Numbered from the stretch's first letter, positions 1 through 14,540 are shown. The stretch is DNA of 64,000 nt from Rhizoctonia solani (GCF_016906535.1 NC_057373.1:3286001-3350000), one strand, 5' to 3'. A program made the numbers and translations. The notes: generated by a model from the letters alone, not told the origin.

Positions 1-3363
<3,363 letters not shown>

Positions 3364-3930
3364 ATCAGACGGACATTGTGTTATCATTTATGAGGATCGA
3401 AGCTACATGTATGCGTGTTATCTGCTTAATGCTATCTCGTTTGGTTGGTATTGTATTGAGAATATCAAGCGCTGCATCGGTAGCCGATAGGCTTTCTACG
3501 CAAGTGCTATAGGTACAATCGATATTGGAACATAAGTGGGAGAGGACGCTTTGAAAGAGGGTCGTGTACATGTAACGATGCTCGTGTATTTATTAGAGGA
3601 ACTACCTCTACAGATGGCCTAGTAGAAGCCTGGCTTCCTCATAACGGTCAAAGAGAACAAATTAATTAATTTGAGTGTTAGGGAAGGACTAATTGGACCT
3701 CAACCAGATGAGAAGTCCGCCAGGGTGTGAGGGCAGAGTATAGGAGGGCCGGAGTCTCACGTGGCTCCTATAGTTGGAACATTGATTTGGCCACCCGATT
3801 CGAACTGGTATGTAGCGTAGCTGCAACTTCACTTTCTTTATCCCTCTTGATCACATCAGATAATTGAAAATCGAGGCCACATATGTCTCCCAGAGTTAAT
3901 CTGCAGCCTTGCGATGTATATTGATGACGG
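3364..3930. other. Intergenic, no gene seen
   Basis: Sequence between the PRP16 stop and the left edge of the duplicated block. Only short unsupported open frames occur on either strand. No RNA gene or repeat was recognised. Confidence 0.5.
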
Positions 3931-4221
3931 GTATTCCCGTATGGCCTTCAATCATGACTTTAGACTTCGTACGAGTGACATTGGACCACTCAATCGAAGC
4001 AACCACTGCACCATCTCGAGTGATCGTAGTCATAGACCCAGGGCGCGACGATGTGTTGATCTTTAAGCGTGGTGATTTAGGTACTGTATTGGCATTAGCG
4101 CGATGCCACTCACCTTATAGGTCTTCACTCTCTGATGATAAAGTGTACAGTACAGAGGAGAGCCGCCCGAAATACCGAAACTAGCGCATTGCCTCAGCGA
4201 GATGGATAGAGGAGAAGTCAT
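3931..4221 (-). pseudogene. DUF6593 gene, 5' fragment in the duplicated block
   Basis: Reading leftward from an ATG at 4221, this matches the first two exons of the complete gene at 36364-37230. The first exon ends near 4110 and an intron runs to a cttaaag acceptor. The next exon carries the family motifs TTITRDG and VVASIEWSN. Homology stops at 3931, just after EGHTG. The following 110 bp of the ancestral gene lie 4 kb away at about 8241-8351 because of the permuted insertion. The 3' exons are absent from the left locus, so the fragment cannot make a full protein. Confidence 0.75.
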
Positions 4222-5114
4222 ATTGATTACGTTTGTATCATGTCGTTCTTTGTCAATCCGGGCTCGAAATTGCTTCATGAAAGGGCGGGGGGTGATATTA
4301 AAGGGAATGTTCGACGACAAGTCACTTTATTGTGTCCACGACTTTGTCACGGTCGATCAACAGTGAAAAGCTGCGTCTGTTCGCTCTAAGCCAATCAGAT
4401 CCATAGATGAGCATAATCCCCGTATGGAGCTCAGGCGTCCGCAGCCAAGAACCGTCACTGCACGAATTAGAGTCGTTTGCGTATACCAAGAAAGCGAGGG
4501 GTATATCAAGTAATTCGAAGTTTGCCATCATGGGCAGTTAAAGCCTGTGGGTTAAGTACCGTAACGAGTCGAACTACAACCTTCGAGAACCGCTCTTCAT
4601 CTTCACCGTCATCTCAGCGCTAGTGCCGCGGCGGGTCACGCGGCGAGCAACACATTACGACGCATGTCTCATAGAACTACCTGAATATGGCGAAGCTCTA
4701 AAGAGCTGACGATGACATGTTGCCCATAGCTCGCGTTGTGAGACACTATGGCGAATACAGTTGACTAACTTGGTGACCAAATTGCGAGATATTCTCTGAC
4801 TGTAACTCTTCGCGAAGCCTATTTGTTGAGACTAAACACTTTTGACCTTGAATGAAGCTTTCTGAAAACAAATTTACGCTGAACTATTTCTTACGTTCCC
4901 ATACTTCACATGCACCCCACCGAGTATGTCCCTTTTAGCAGTATCCGTAGGCCAATATCCGGCCGACCATCTCGGCTAGGAACCCCGCTCGCCCGGGCTT
5001 CCTGCCTATCCGACTCACCCAAGAAGTAGTATCGAGGATATTAGTTGATGAAAGTGATGGAGGATCGGCGTCATGTGTTGATCCGCACATCTGGCCATCT
5101 GACCAACTACATGG

Positions 5115-5121
5115 TATAAAG
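5115..5121 (+). promoter_or_regulatory. TATA box of the left aldose 1-epimerase gene
   Basis: TATAAAG lies about 43 nt upstream of the ATG at 5164. The same element is conserved in the partner copy near 35430 on the minus strand. Confidence 0.5.
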
Positions 5122-5163
5122 AAGAGGGTATCTTTGTCGAATGGGTAGCTCCCCTTTCCCTCA

Positions 5164-6903
5164 ATGCGAGCTTTCTGGGTCGGTGCTGTATTAACTGGCT
5201 TTGCCGCAAGTGCGAGAGCACAGGCGTCTCACACGGATGTAAGTTACGCACACCCTGGGCTTCGTATTCTTACGCGGCTAACATTCACCCTACTAGCCAT
5301 TCAAAGAGTATACCATCGCTGCTTCCGATGGCTCCATAAAGGCAAAGTTTATTGGAAGTGGAGCCTCGTTGAGCGAACTCTGGGTCAAAGACAAGTATGG
5401 CCGCTTCCGGGATGTTGTTCTTGGCTATGATAATACGGTGTGTCCTTCAACACGCTGTTTTTATATCGCCTAAAATGTCTGTGAAATACTGTACTAGACT
5501 TTGTGGCAGACAGACCCGGGCCACCCTTTCCTCAATTCTATTATAGGGCGTTACGCCAATCGTATAAAGAATGGTAGGTATCCAGCACCAGAACGGGCTT
5601 AGATAGAATCAGTATTTACATTGAACATTATCAGGTACCTTTAGCATCCCAATATCGAAAAATCCCGACCCAAATTCTCCTAACACTTAGTAGGTCTCCC
5701 TGGTAGAAACGTGGTTCGGGTGGTCTTAACGAATGCTACTAGCCATATATTTAGGAACGGACCAGACGGTAAGCTTCACTCATACAATACCTACGGTTAC
5801 ACTATAACAATACTTATATAGATGCATTTGCTGCACATGGTGGAGAAATCGGATGGGACCGTCGTAACTGGACACTTGTCAGCTCAACCCCGAGCAGCCT
5901 GACCTTCCAACACTTCGACCCAGCCGATGAAGGATTCCCAGGAGATGTGACGGCCAAGGTAGGTACTTGGATCCAACCATATCATACGTACAACATAACA
6001 GATTGTTAGGTCGTCTATAGATTATCTCCAGGCGGCAAGTACGATGCTGTTGTGACTGCCACAGCGACCCAGAAAACGCCGATTATGGTGACGACACATG
6101 TGTATTGGTGAGAACTCATTATAGTCTGTATTCGTTAGAAGCTAACATCAGTGCATTAAAAGGAATTTGGATGCATTTCAAGAAACGTCCAATATTTTCA
6201 ATCACAGCCTGCGAATAGGCTCATCTAAGTATATTCAAGGAGACATATATCTCATACCCACTGGGAACCTTACTTCAGTCCAAGGAACCGCGCTAGACTT
6301 CCGCAAGGAGCGAAGCCTTGGTCAGTACTTTCCTGAATACATACAGGAACCGTCCCAACACATTCGCAGGTTCCAAATGGAACGAGTCCATTGGATACGG
6401 TGGTTGTCCAGGTGAATAGCTCATTACCCCCAGTAAATCCACTCTAATTCTACCTGGCTTGCAGATTGTTACGGCTACGATACTCCTTATATGTCAGCTA
6501 CCTATCTGATATGCATACATCCGACTAACATCCAGATCCAGACACGATAAGCCGGAAAGTAAGACCCCGAACCTATCCCTTTACAGCCCAAACTCAGGCA
6601 TAAGGTTGGACGTAACTACAAACCAACCGGTGGTCCAAGTCTATACCGGGAATTGGCTTGCGATGCCACGGAAAAAGGTGCACGGTGGACCGAGCCTTCA
6701 GTACGAAAAGTTTTCGGCAGTTGCAATTGAGCCCGAGGGATATGTCGATGCGATTAACAATCCGGCTTGGGGGGTGGATCAGATCTGTGAGTGACTATAT
6801 GCTTGACAACGCATGTGGCATGGTGTAACCCCGAGTATGGCTAGACTACCCGGGCAGGCACTTTAAATGGGCGACAACATACCAGTTCTCTGTCCAGAAG
6901 TGA
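5164..6903 (+). CDS. Secreted aldose 1-epimerase (galactose mutarotase-like), left copy
   Basis: Predicted to interconvert alpha and beta anomers of aldoses; the signal peptide (MRAFWVGAVLTGFAASARA) suggests action outside the cell. At least eight exons can be chained. These carry FIGSGASLSELWVKDKYGR, then GHPFLNSIIGRYANRIKNG, an exon ending SPNTY, and AAHGGEIGWDRRNW (substrate His loop). TTHVYWNLD holds the other conserved His, and VAIEPEGYVDAIN should hold the catalytic Glu. The last exon ends TTYQFSVQK with TGA at 6901-6903. An apparent stop at 5689 lies at the edge of a 50-nt intron (gtaggtctcc to gctactag); removing it restores SPNTYHIFRNGPD. Sampled differences from the copy at 33646-35385 are mostly synonymous, so both are probably functional. 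The gene converges on the fragment at 7256-8240. Confidence 0.85.
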
Positions 6904-7255
6904 TGCATGTTGCTTAAAGTTGACAAATCCGTTCCAATGAAGTGATAGTGTAGCGTATGTTTCAAGGGTAGCATCGAAATCTAAGGTTCCAATCGAACAA
7001 TTGATCGAGTCTGTCACATCACGAGGCCACAGCAATGCTTGTCTCGCCCAAAACATGTCTCATTCCCTTAGATTCAGAAATATAAAAAAGTAATGATTAC
7101 CTCCGAAAACGACCAAAATATTTACAGGGAAAACTGTCCAACAAAAAGTCTCTAAAAAGACAAATAATAACCAACATGCATACTCGTACAAAAGCGTAAG
7201 CATAAGACAAATACAGTTCCCACCAAGGAGCAAAGTAGAAGCCGAAATCAGTCCA
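6904..7255. other. Intergenic between convergent gene and fragment
   Basis: Duplicated 3' flank matching about 33284-33645. Short open frames here are conserved in the other copy only because the whole block is duplicated. Nothing further was recognised. Confidence 0.5.
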
Positions 7256-8240
7256 TTACCGCGCAGTTTTCCATGCTTCGTTATACAATGGCGGGATGAC
7301 ATCGTGTCTGCCCTGCTCTTCATCGTGTAGCTGGCGTCTGCGAGACGGCTCTGCTCGAGTCAGCAGGGCCTCTTGTCTTGATATCGGAGTGGCTCGACTA
7401 GGTGGGCTCGTTGGCGTGCGTTCGCTGGGAGGTTCGTCTTGGAAGGGTGTTGGAAGAAGGCTCATGGATGGGCTGGCAAGTGATGTGCTTATGTGGCTCG
7501 AAGAGACTGGTCGCTGAGACACCATTGCGTTCGGCTGAAGAGTGGACTCGCTCCTAGTGCTGGGTTTACCAATTCGTGTAGCAGTGGCAGTAGGGACTTG
7601 ATGCTGATCAGTTGAACCATGAGACGAAGATCCCCCCTCATTGCTTAACAATTCGGGCTCTCTACTTGAACCTATCCGTAGTGAACCAAGATTAATTAAT
7701 ATTCAAAACGAAAACGATACGAGGACGACTCACCGGATAGCACGCTAACACCATACGCCCCGGCGCACTCTCCATCCCTAGCTGGCCCTCTTTTCTCGGT
7801 GGCCAAACCACAGGCCTCGGCGGAACCCAAGGCTGAATGTACGAGCTGCTCATCCGCGGTCCCTCGTCCAGATCCACCAACAACCTCGATCCACCGCCCA
7901 ATCCGGCTTCATGCTCAGGGGCCACCCAAGACGGATCGCCTCGCGCAAAGCTGTCCCGCATTTGCCTCTGCCGACGGTAGCAAACGTACTATACTACCAA
8001 ACTCCCTGGACATAGTAGAGCCTAGACTATCAGTGATGTAGCTGTATGTCGGGACGAGAGTGGGTGCCGAAGTTGAAACTGCAACGCGAGATTCAGTTGA
8101 CAAAGTTTCCGTTGGATCGCGGATCCTTGTCCTGGTCGGTGAAGACGACCATTCTGACTGGAAGGAGGAAGATTGGGGACTCGTGGTCTGGACTGTCGAA
8201 GATACTGTAACTGGCGTGGGTGTAGTAAGAAAAGTCGTTT
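7256..8240 (-). pseudogene. Truncated, internally deleted copy of the Ser/Thr-rich membrane protein gene
   Basis: The minus strand matches the 3' part of the gene at 30280-33281: the Ser/Thr-rich stalk (PTYSYITDSLGSTM) and the cytoplasmic tail (SFARGDPSWV, then GRHDVIPPLYNEAWK). The N-terminal ectodomain is missing because homology ends at about 8240, where it joins DUF6593 sequence. About 340 bp are also deleted near 8015, joining the equivalents of 32185 and 32526 at a short shared sequence. The deletion removes the transmembrane segment and changes the frame. This is a passenger piece of the duplication, not a working gene. Confidence 0.82.
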
Positions 8241-8351
8241 TTGGTCTTGTATATTCGGGACCTGAAGGGGCACATCCAGTAAAACTAGCCTTGCCCAGTG
8301 TAATCCAGCCTACCTGGTCAGCCTCCCGGCCTTGGGAAATGCTTTATCCAG
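8241..8351 (-). pseudogene. Detached DUF6593 exon/intron fragment (segment A)
   Basis: Reverse-complement match, about 90 % by eye, to 36657-36766. It spans the end of one exon (KAFPKAGKLT), its intron and the start of the next exon. In the donor this piece lies directly next to the sequence matching 3931; here it sits at the opposite end of the block. It is the key evidence for circular permutation. Confidence 0.8.
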
Positions 8352-8638
8352 TTGTGGGTGGAAAGGTTCTGTTCACAAAAGTGGCTACCAACATTGAACT
8401 GATAAATACATTCAAGGTGATTCTCGTAGAATATTAGTCTCCTTTTCAGCTTCGTGTTACTGTAACTTAGGATGTACGACCAGGTCAGAGTCAGTAAGCC
8501 GAATTGGCCCTCTACAATGATATTGGCCATGGGCCGTCGAGCCAAAAAAGGGTCTGTGGTTCGTTAATTTCACATCGACGCCCGCCGATCAACCTTCCTG
8601 GTTTGAGAGTGAGACTGTTCAACACCAACCGAACCACA

Positions 8639-9831
8639 ATGACAGTCGATCTTCCTAACGAGGTACTCGATCTCGTAGTACAACATGCAACGAGAGGCAC
8701 ACAAGCTCGACTGTCTGCTGTGTCTAGTCGTATTTATCATGTTTCTACTCGCGTATTATACGCGTCGATCCCCAATATGAGCATGACGCGCACGACCCAG
8801 TGTCTACTCACACTGTCGCAAAAGCCCGAGTTGGCGCGTCTAGTGCGTTTGTTCTCATATATATCCTATTCCCATGTTCTACGATCCTTCTACGCGCTCC
8901 TTGCCCGTGCGCTGCGCAACATGACCAGTTTACAGACGCTCTGGTTTTATCACGACACATATGTACCAATGTCTGGTGTCATGAGCCAGACGCCTTTTCG
9001 ACTTACCAAACTTATTTATGTAGCTGAGTCCGACCCATCGTACTCTATCTTTCAATTTCTATCGACCCAACCAGCCATTGAAGAGTTGCACATTTCATGT
9101 CGGCTGGATAACATGTCCACTCTTAGCCCGGAAGCACTCCCTGCATTACGAGATTTGACTGCTCCATTACACCTGCTTCCGATATTGCTGCACTCACGGC
9201 TATCTCGTCTATCTCGTCTCTCTGTATTGGGGACAATGAGCAAAGCTGAAGCCTTTATTCAGCTGCGCATGGCTCTCGAATCGACCAAACCACCAGATTC
9301 AATTGAACTAGTGATTGGCACACATGCACGCATTAGGGCATCTTCGATCCTTCACAATGTTGTTACACCGGGGCTGGCCTTTCTTGGTTTGCGTATCCCG
9401 TTCATAGGTTCGCTGAGGTTAAACATACACCAAGGGCGTGTCGGACGGGTAAGTTGCCGTTCATAATTTGTACATATGATCAATATTAATACGATTGGGG
9501 CCAGGAACAATTACAAGATATGTTCACTTTTGCTTTGCCCAACTTCCCGAACCTCAAAACACTGGCCGTTATGTCTCACCTCCCAGCCTCATACACACAA
9601 GTTTACCAAGACCCTCCAACATGGCTAGTACGAATGTCCTCTGATGCGCCAACTCTCTCGCCTCAGTCCCAAGACCTACAATCTGAATTGGTTTCGACGC
9701 AGCGCCGGTTGAACCCCGACCCGCTCTACGATACATCATGTCATATGCAAATTCTGAAGTCGTGGCGCCACGTTCATCCTGGTCTCGAGCGCGTGGTGTT
9801 CCCAGTTGGCGCGTACATTATTACAGATTAG
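8639..9831 (+). CDS. F-box-like protein 1
   Basis: Two exons, 8639-9448 and 9505-9831, joined in phase 0. The N-terminus has an F-box-like helix, DLPNEVLDLVVQHATRG, followed by QARLSAVSSRIYHVSTRVLY. The rest is a leucine-rich region of the degenerate LRR kind common in agaricomycete F-box proteins. The likely role is substrate recognition in an SCF ubiquitin ligase; the substrate is unknown. The start was chosen at ATG 8639, immediately before the F-box; an upstream in-frame ATG at 8504 would add 45 residues of unlikely sequence. A paralogue with the same exon structure lies at 13319-14540, and both end in a similar motif (ERVVFPVGAY here, ERVVFPIGTY there). Confidence 0.75.
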
Positions 9832-10323
9832 CAACGCGGAAGGACACTTGGGGAAGTTGGATCATAGTTGGAGGCCCGCCAGTCCCTACTTGTTTAAGTA
9901 GCTCTCTTTGATTTCCTGTCTGCGTGATTACTTCAACTCCACTTTTTCAGGCCTACACTAGTTCAGCCCGTAAGCTTGCCTGATTCTCCTCCCCCCCCCC
10001 CTAACTCATGAGACTCCCATATTGCTTGCATTGTGCATTCTAATATTTCTCTATTTTGTGTCATCGTATCAACAATAATCTTTGTCCCTGTACATTCACC
10101 ATCCAATAAATCAGTATGGCTATACAGCTATCCTGCTCAACTTCGGCCGTTATTCGATAGCGTCGACAGGAAGTTTATTCAACCAAGATAAACTCTTTTA
10201 ATAAGAGAAGGGGCGATTGTCTATGAGCTATCCCGAATGGTGCGCATATATAACGATTGCAATTGAGCGTAGGTCCGTAACTAAGTTAGTTCAATGTGTA
10301 AACTGATATCTCACTGATTATCT
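9832..10323. other. Intergenic, contains a poly-C tract
   Basis: Homopolymer C run near 9990-10001. No gene or RNA was recognised. Confidence 0.5.
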
Positions 10324-10622
10324 CTAGATCTGAATAAGCTTGCCATTCGGCGGCAATGTTGCGATAGCAGTCCGGATTGCTAGGCCTTTATCTCGAAATT
10401 CAAAGCTCAATAACGTCCGCGCAAGCTGAGCAACCGCCTGCCCTATAACTAGATCGGCGTGCTTATTGTTCTAATTAGCTCCGATCAATCCCATAATAGG
10501 CCGGCTGGATTTAAACTGCTTACCATGAATTCCTGCCCATAGCGCATTAATATTACGCCTAGAGCTCGAGTTTCACGTTTCTGGCGTTTGAGCCACGATG
10601 GCAAACAACTCAAGTCAGACAT
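10324..10622 (-). CDS. Possible small two-exon gene, unknown function
   Basis: From ATG at 10620-10622 the minus strand reads MSDLSCLPSWLKRQKRETR and continues to YGQEFM. A good intron follows (gtaagc to gctaattag, about 52 nt), then an exon containing HADLVIGQAVAQLARTLL and ending GKLIQI with stop at 10324. The product would be about 81 residues, basic at the N-terminus and amphipathic after that. A TATAAAA-type element lies at 10651-10657. I do not recognise the family. Alternatively, reading one frame through the intron gives an 80-codon frame with two stops, so it could be a decayed older gene. Confidence 0.3.
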
Positions 10623-10770
10623 TTGTTCTTAGAATAGCTCGAGCAACACTTTTATAAGAGCCAAAGCATATATATTAAAAAGTAAAAGAGGGAAATACAG
10701 GAGAGACTATATGCACGAATGTCCAAGTGCTCTACCTATCTTTACAACAGTCTGAAATGCAAAAGTAAAA

Positions 10771-12058
10771 CTAGTGTCCAGTCGGGAGAGGTTTACCCAA
10801 CTGAGGGACTGGCTGGTGCGGAAGCTCAGAGTTAGGACCCGGGACATGGGGTTCTTCAAAGCGAGCTACATGAGGACGAGGAGTATCTGGCTGAGGAGTT
10901 ACTTCCGGTGCCGGCTGGAGCTGGGGGTGGGCCTGAGGGACGGGCTGGGGTTGACCTTCAGATCGAGCTATAGCAGGACGAGGAGCTGGAGCGCCTTGGA
11001 TAGGCTTAGCCGGTTCTCCGATCTTAGGGGGCTGCTCGGGAATAGAGCGGACTGTAGCGGGGTGAGCAGGGAGAGGAAACGACTGGGGTGGCGCCTCAGA
11101 ACTCGGATGCGGAGCCTCGAAGCGAGCAGTGATGGGGCGATGGGTCTCTGCCTCTGGCTGAGGTACAGGTACGGGCTTAGGCACAGGTTCCGGCTGGCGA
11201 GGAAGGTCACGAGCCGCATGCGGCTGAGGGGTTTCTGGAACAGGCGATGGCAGCGGACGTGGAGAGTGCTCGTCCTTTGGCGGTTTCCCTGTACCAGATC
11301 GAGCGGCCGGGTGAAGGAGAATAGGCTCCGGCTGGTGCAGAGCTTGAGAGCCCGGCGCCGGGGCAGGGAGAGAACGAGCGGTATCCTGATGAGGTGCTCC
11401 AGGAAAAAGTTCAGGTGAAAGGTGAGGAACAGTCTCAGGATGAGGTGAGAGGTCGCGGGCTACATGTGGCTGGGGAGCAGCAGGAACAGGCTTGGGGAGT
11501 GGCGGCTGAGGAGCTCCCACGTTCGGAGGCTGGTCATTGACAGAACGAACTGGGTGAGGAGCACCTGGCTGGGGCTCACGGACGGGTGGAGGTGCTGGTG
11601 CGCCACCGTTGGGGACTTGCCGGCTGCGCTTTGGGCTCTTTGACGAGACCTGCCGAACACAACATCAGTGTGTGACTCTTTTCCTTAGAGAGTGAACGTA
11701 CAGCAATTGTCTTTGCCTGGGGACAAAGCCCAAGTGCCTGCTTGGCTGCCAGCTGCTCCTGACCTTGTGAGAGCCCAGCATCCTTGGCCATGTCAGGGAC
11801 GATGCAAAGTGCGGTGGGATGAGACTGATAGTTGGGGTCCTGTGCGGTGGTGCCGAATACACTGCTCGCGTGAGCCAATGGATTGGCGGACTGCTAAAAG
11901 TATGATAGACGCCGAGTAAGTCAAGAGTGACGGGCCTATATGTATGCGGCACTCACGCCAGTGCTGGTGGGCTTGCCAACGTCCTGAGGAATAGGTGCGC
12001 AGAGCACACTGGAGCTGATAACAGCGGCGACAGCAAAAGCACGAGTAAGCTTGAACAT
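10771..12058 (-). CDS. Secreted proline-rich repeat protein
   Basis: Exon 1 starts at ATG 12058 with a clear signal peptide (MFKLTRAFAVAAVISSSVLC). Exon 2 encodes a short region with two cysteines (ALCIVPDMAKDAGL, then QALGLC). Exon 3 is a long Pro/Gln/His-rich domain with degenerate units such as PQPHVARDL, RPITARFEAPHP and PRPHVARFEEPHVP, ending LPTGH at 10771. The extended Pro-rich composition suggests a cell-wall or extracellular matrix protein; no enzyme motif is visible. The exon 2/3 splice near 11690 is approximate. It lies between the two F-box paralogues. Confidence 0.68.
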
Positions 12059-12143
12059 GATGAAATGAGTGAGAAAGGCTAAGAGGTGGGTACTGAATAT
12101 GAGACTATGGATGGTTGTTCAGTTGGTTCGCTCACCAGGTGGT

Positions 12144-12151
12144 CTTTTATA
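12144..12151 (-). promoter_or_regulatory. TATA box of the proline-rich protein gene
   Basis: TATAAAAG on the minus strand, about 86 nt upstream of the ATG at 12058; suitable spacing for a fungal core promoter. Confidence 0.5.
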
Positions 12152-13318
12152 GTTGTTATATCGCACTAAATATTGTCTCAAAAGACAGAACGATGGAATG
12201 TCCAGAGTTGAAACATACCAGGCTAGTGCTGCGCCTGTTACATGCTCCAGCCTAGCAGTTGTAAATATTACTGCGAGCCAACAGTCAAACTTGAGGGATA
12301 ATAGTGTGAGACAAAATAAGAAGACCAACCTGAGGCCTAAAGCCCTCGGCGAGCGCATAAATCCTGGCTATTTTTATTTTGACAATTGGTATAATATCTT
12401 CTTCACTGCGCACCCAAGACTAATTGATCAAAGAAGCGCTAAAATGATCGAAATGTGTTTCAGAAATGGATAGGCGGCATGACACAATTCGTACAAACCT
12501 TTGGAGTTGGAATTATAAGCTTGATATCACATAGAAGACCTCCTAGAAAACACCAGCTTTGTGAACATTACCAGAATTGCATTGTAGCATATTATGTTTT
12601 GGACCAATGTGAAAGTGGATATGAGCTGTTGGCCCCGAAAATCTATCATCACCAACCACTGTATTCAATACCAACCACTGTACTCAATACCAACCACTGT
12701 ATTCAACACTAACCACCCAACCACTGTCTAGGGCGTTCACGTCAGGTGAAAATTTCCTCGAAGGCTAAGCTATACACACTGATTCAAATGCGGTGTCTGT
12801 GTTTCCCCTCCCACGGTGAGAATGCTCCACTTTTTGACATGCCAGCTGCGGATGAATACCCGCCAGCTGATTTAAATAAGTGATACGTCTGCAACTAAAA
12901 TTGAGCCAACGCTTTAAGTGACAAGAGTGGTTATGTGTGCAGTTGATAGTTTAGTATATTCCGGGAAAGAACCTGTGTCTACAGGCTGGCCAATATGACT
13001 TCAAGAGTATCCTGCGTAGACGGCGTTACTGTCTTAGACTCTTCGCAATGGGTTGTCGGGGAGGGGGGGGGGGTTGGTGATAAACATCTCTCGTAATATG
13101 ATTAAATGCAGGGTGGAAAGAGCTTCCTCAGTGAAGGACGTAGCGATGAAACTTAGCAAAGACGGCTTTTGATCGTGGTGGGACTGTTTGGTACTATCCC
13201 ACCGGCGATTAGCTAAGCGAGTAGTCTTGGCCTCGGTAATTCCTGGAATTTCACATAAACATCTGCCGATCAAGTTTCCAGGCTCAGACAAATTATCACC
13301 ACCAGGCTCGGGACCACG
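12152..13318. other. Intergenic region with a short tandem repeat and a poly-G tract
   Basis: Apart from the 19-bp repeat at 12651-12726 and a G run near 13060-13073, only unsupported short frames occur. The 3' end is the upstream region of F-box gene 2. Confidence 0.45.
12651..12726 (+). repeat. 19-bp tandem repeat, three copies plus a partial
   Basis: Unit accaaccactgtattcaat repeats at 12651, 12670 and 12689 with one or two changes, then breaks down into a partial unit ending near 12726. A simple minisatellite. Confidence 0.85.
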
Positions 13319-14540
13319 ATGGTGGCCAGACTGCCCATCGAGCTGCTTGAACTCGTGGCGCAGCACTCAAATAGAGGGAATCAAGCTCGACTATTAGTAG
13401 TGTCTCGTAGCACTTACTCTGTTTCCGTTCGAACGTTATACGCATCAATCCCTCATATGAGTGCATCTCGCACAACCCAATGTCTGCTCACATTATCGAC
13501 AAAGCCGGAGATAGCATGTCTCGTCCGAGTCTTTTCTCTTCGTCTGTCTTCCTCTCGCATACTCCATGAATCTCCCAACATTCTCGCTCATGCATTGGGT
13601 AACATGACCAACTTAATTTCTCTTTCTCTCCATTTGGCTGTATTCGCCACATCTGCTATCCTCAGCCAAGCCACCTTTCGGCTTACAAAACTCGTTTGTA
13701 TTATGACTTCTGATGAAGCATATTCTATATCGACGTTCCTATCAACCCAACCGGATATCGAAGAATTGTACATCGTCGGCCAGCCGAATGGGTTAACTGA
13801 CCTCGACATAGATGCGCTTCCCGCGCTACGGGATCTGGCTGCACCTTTACGACTAATACCCAGTCTAATACGCTCTAGCGGTTCTAAAATTTCTCATCTC
13901 TCCATCCTCGGAACAATAGCTGAATTCGAAGAATTTGTACAACTTGGCACAATCCTTGAAGCAATCCAAGCACCAGGACGGGTCGAGCTGGTCATGAGTG
14001 TCGATATCACAGCTTTTCTCATGACGACCGATATACTCGCGAAGGGGCTGAGCCTACTTGGTCAAAGAGCTCCATTTACTATTAGCCTGCTAAGGTTAGA
14101 ACTTCACCGAGGGCATATTAGACAGGTAAGTTTCCATTCATGCACACGCTCTAATAGGACATTGACCATATGAAAACTAGGACGATCTGCGAGACGTACT
14201 TAAATCTGCCCTTCCCGAGTTCCCAAATCTTAAAACGCTAGTCATAATGTCCCATTCACCAGTTCGAGGCGCATACATCCGTACACCAACGCAAGCACTG
14301 TCCTATTCACCACCAATCTGTAGCATACCAATCGGCGCCCTCTCCACCCTCGCGCCTCTCCACCCGTCATCTCGACTTGAATATGATGAAGCACGGGGCT
14401 GGATTAGTCTGATACCTGGTGTGCTTCATGACAAGTCGTGTCATAAGAAATTGCTAGGCACATGGCATCGCGTTCATCCTGTGCTAGAACGCGTTGTGTT
14501 TCCAATTGGCACCTACACATTTGTGCACAAGAAGCGGTAG
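13319..14540 (+). CDS. F-box-like protein 2 (paralogue of the 8639 gene)
   Basis: Two exons, 13319-14125 and 14181-14540, joined in phase 0 at the same relative position as in F-box gene 1. The N-terminus reads ARLPIELLELVAQHSNRGNQ, followed by RTLYASIPHMSASRTTQCLL, very close to the paralogue. The leucine-rich remainder has diverged more. It ends ERVVFPIGTYTFVHKKR. The predicted role is an SCF adaptor of unknown target. The two genes lie 3.5 kb apart in the same orientation with the proline-rich gene inverted between them, so they are a local duplication. Confidence 0.75.

Larger units (their letters stand above)
3931..8351 (-). repeat. Left arm of a large inverted duplication, circularly permuted relative to its partner at about 31960-36766
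   Basis: Nearly all of this block matches the reverse complement of about 31960-36766; sampled stretches differ at roughly 4-7 % of bases. Segment order differs. Here, bases 3931 to about 8240 (segment B) are followed by about 8241-8351 (segment A). In the partner, read on its minus strand, A (36766 to about 36657) comes before B (about 36656 down to about 31962). The partner keeps intact genes across both edges, so it is taken as the donor. The left copy also lacks about 340 bp, corresponding to about 32186-32526 of the partner. No target-site duplication is evident at the outer edges (gatgacggg on the left, tgtgggtgg on the right). Confidence 0.88.

Noticed and set aside
5680..5700. Apparent premature stop in the epimerase gene, present in both copies
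   Set aside because: It lies at the start of a 50-nt GT-AG interval ending gctactag; removing it restores the conserved TYHI...GPD sequence.
10774..11418. 214-codon plus-strand frame, Arg-rich
   Set aside because: Antisense shadow of the proline-rich secreted protein; its Arg/Leu composition mirrors Pro/Gln codons.
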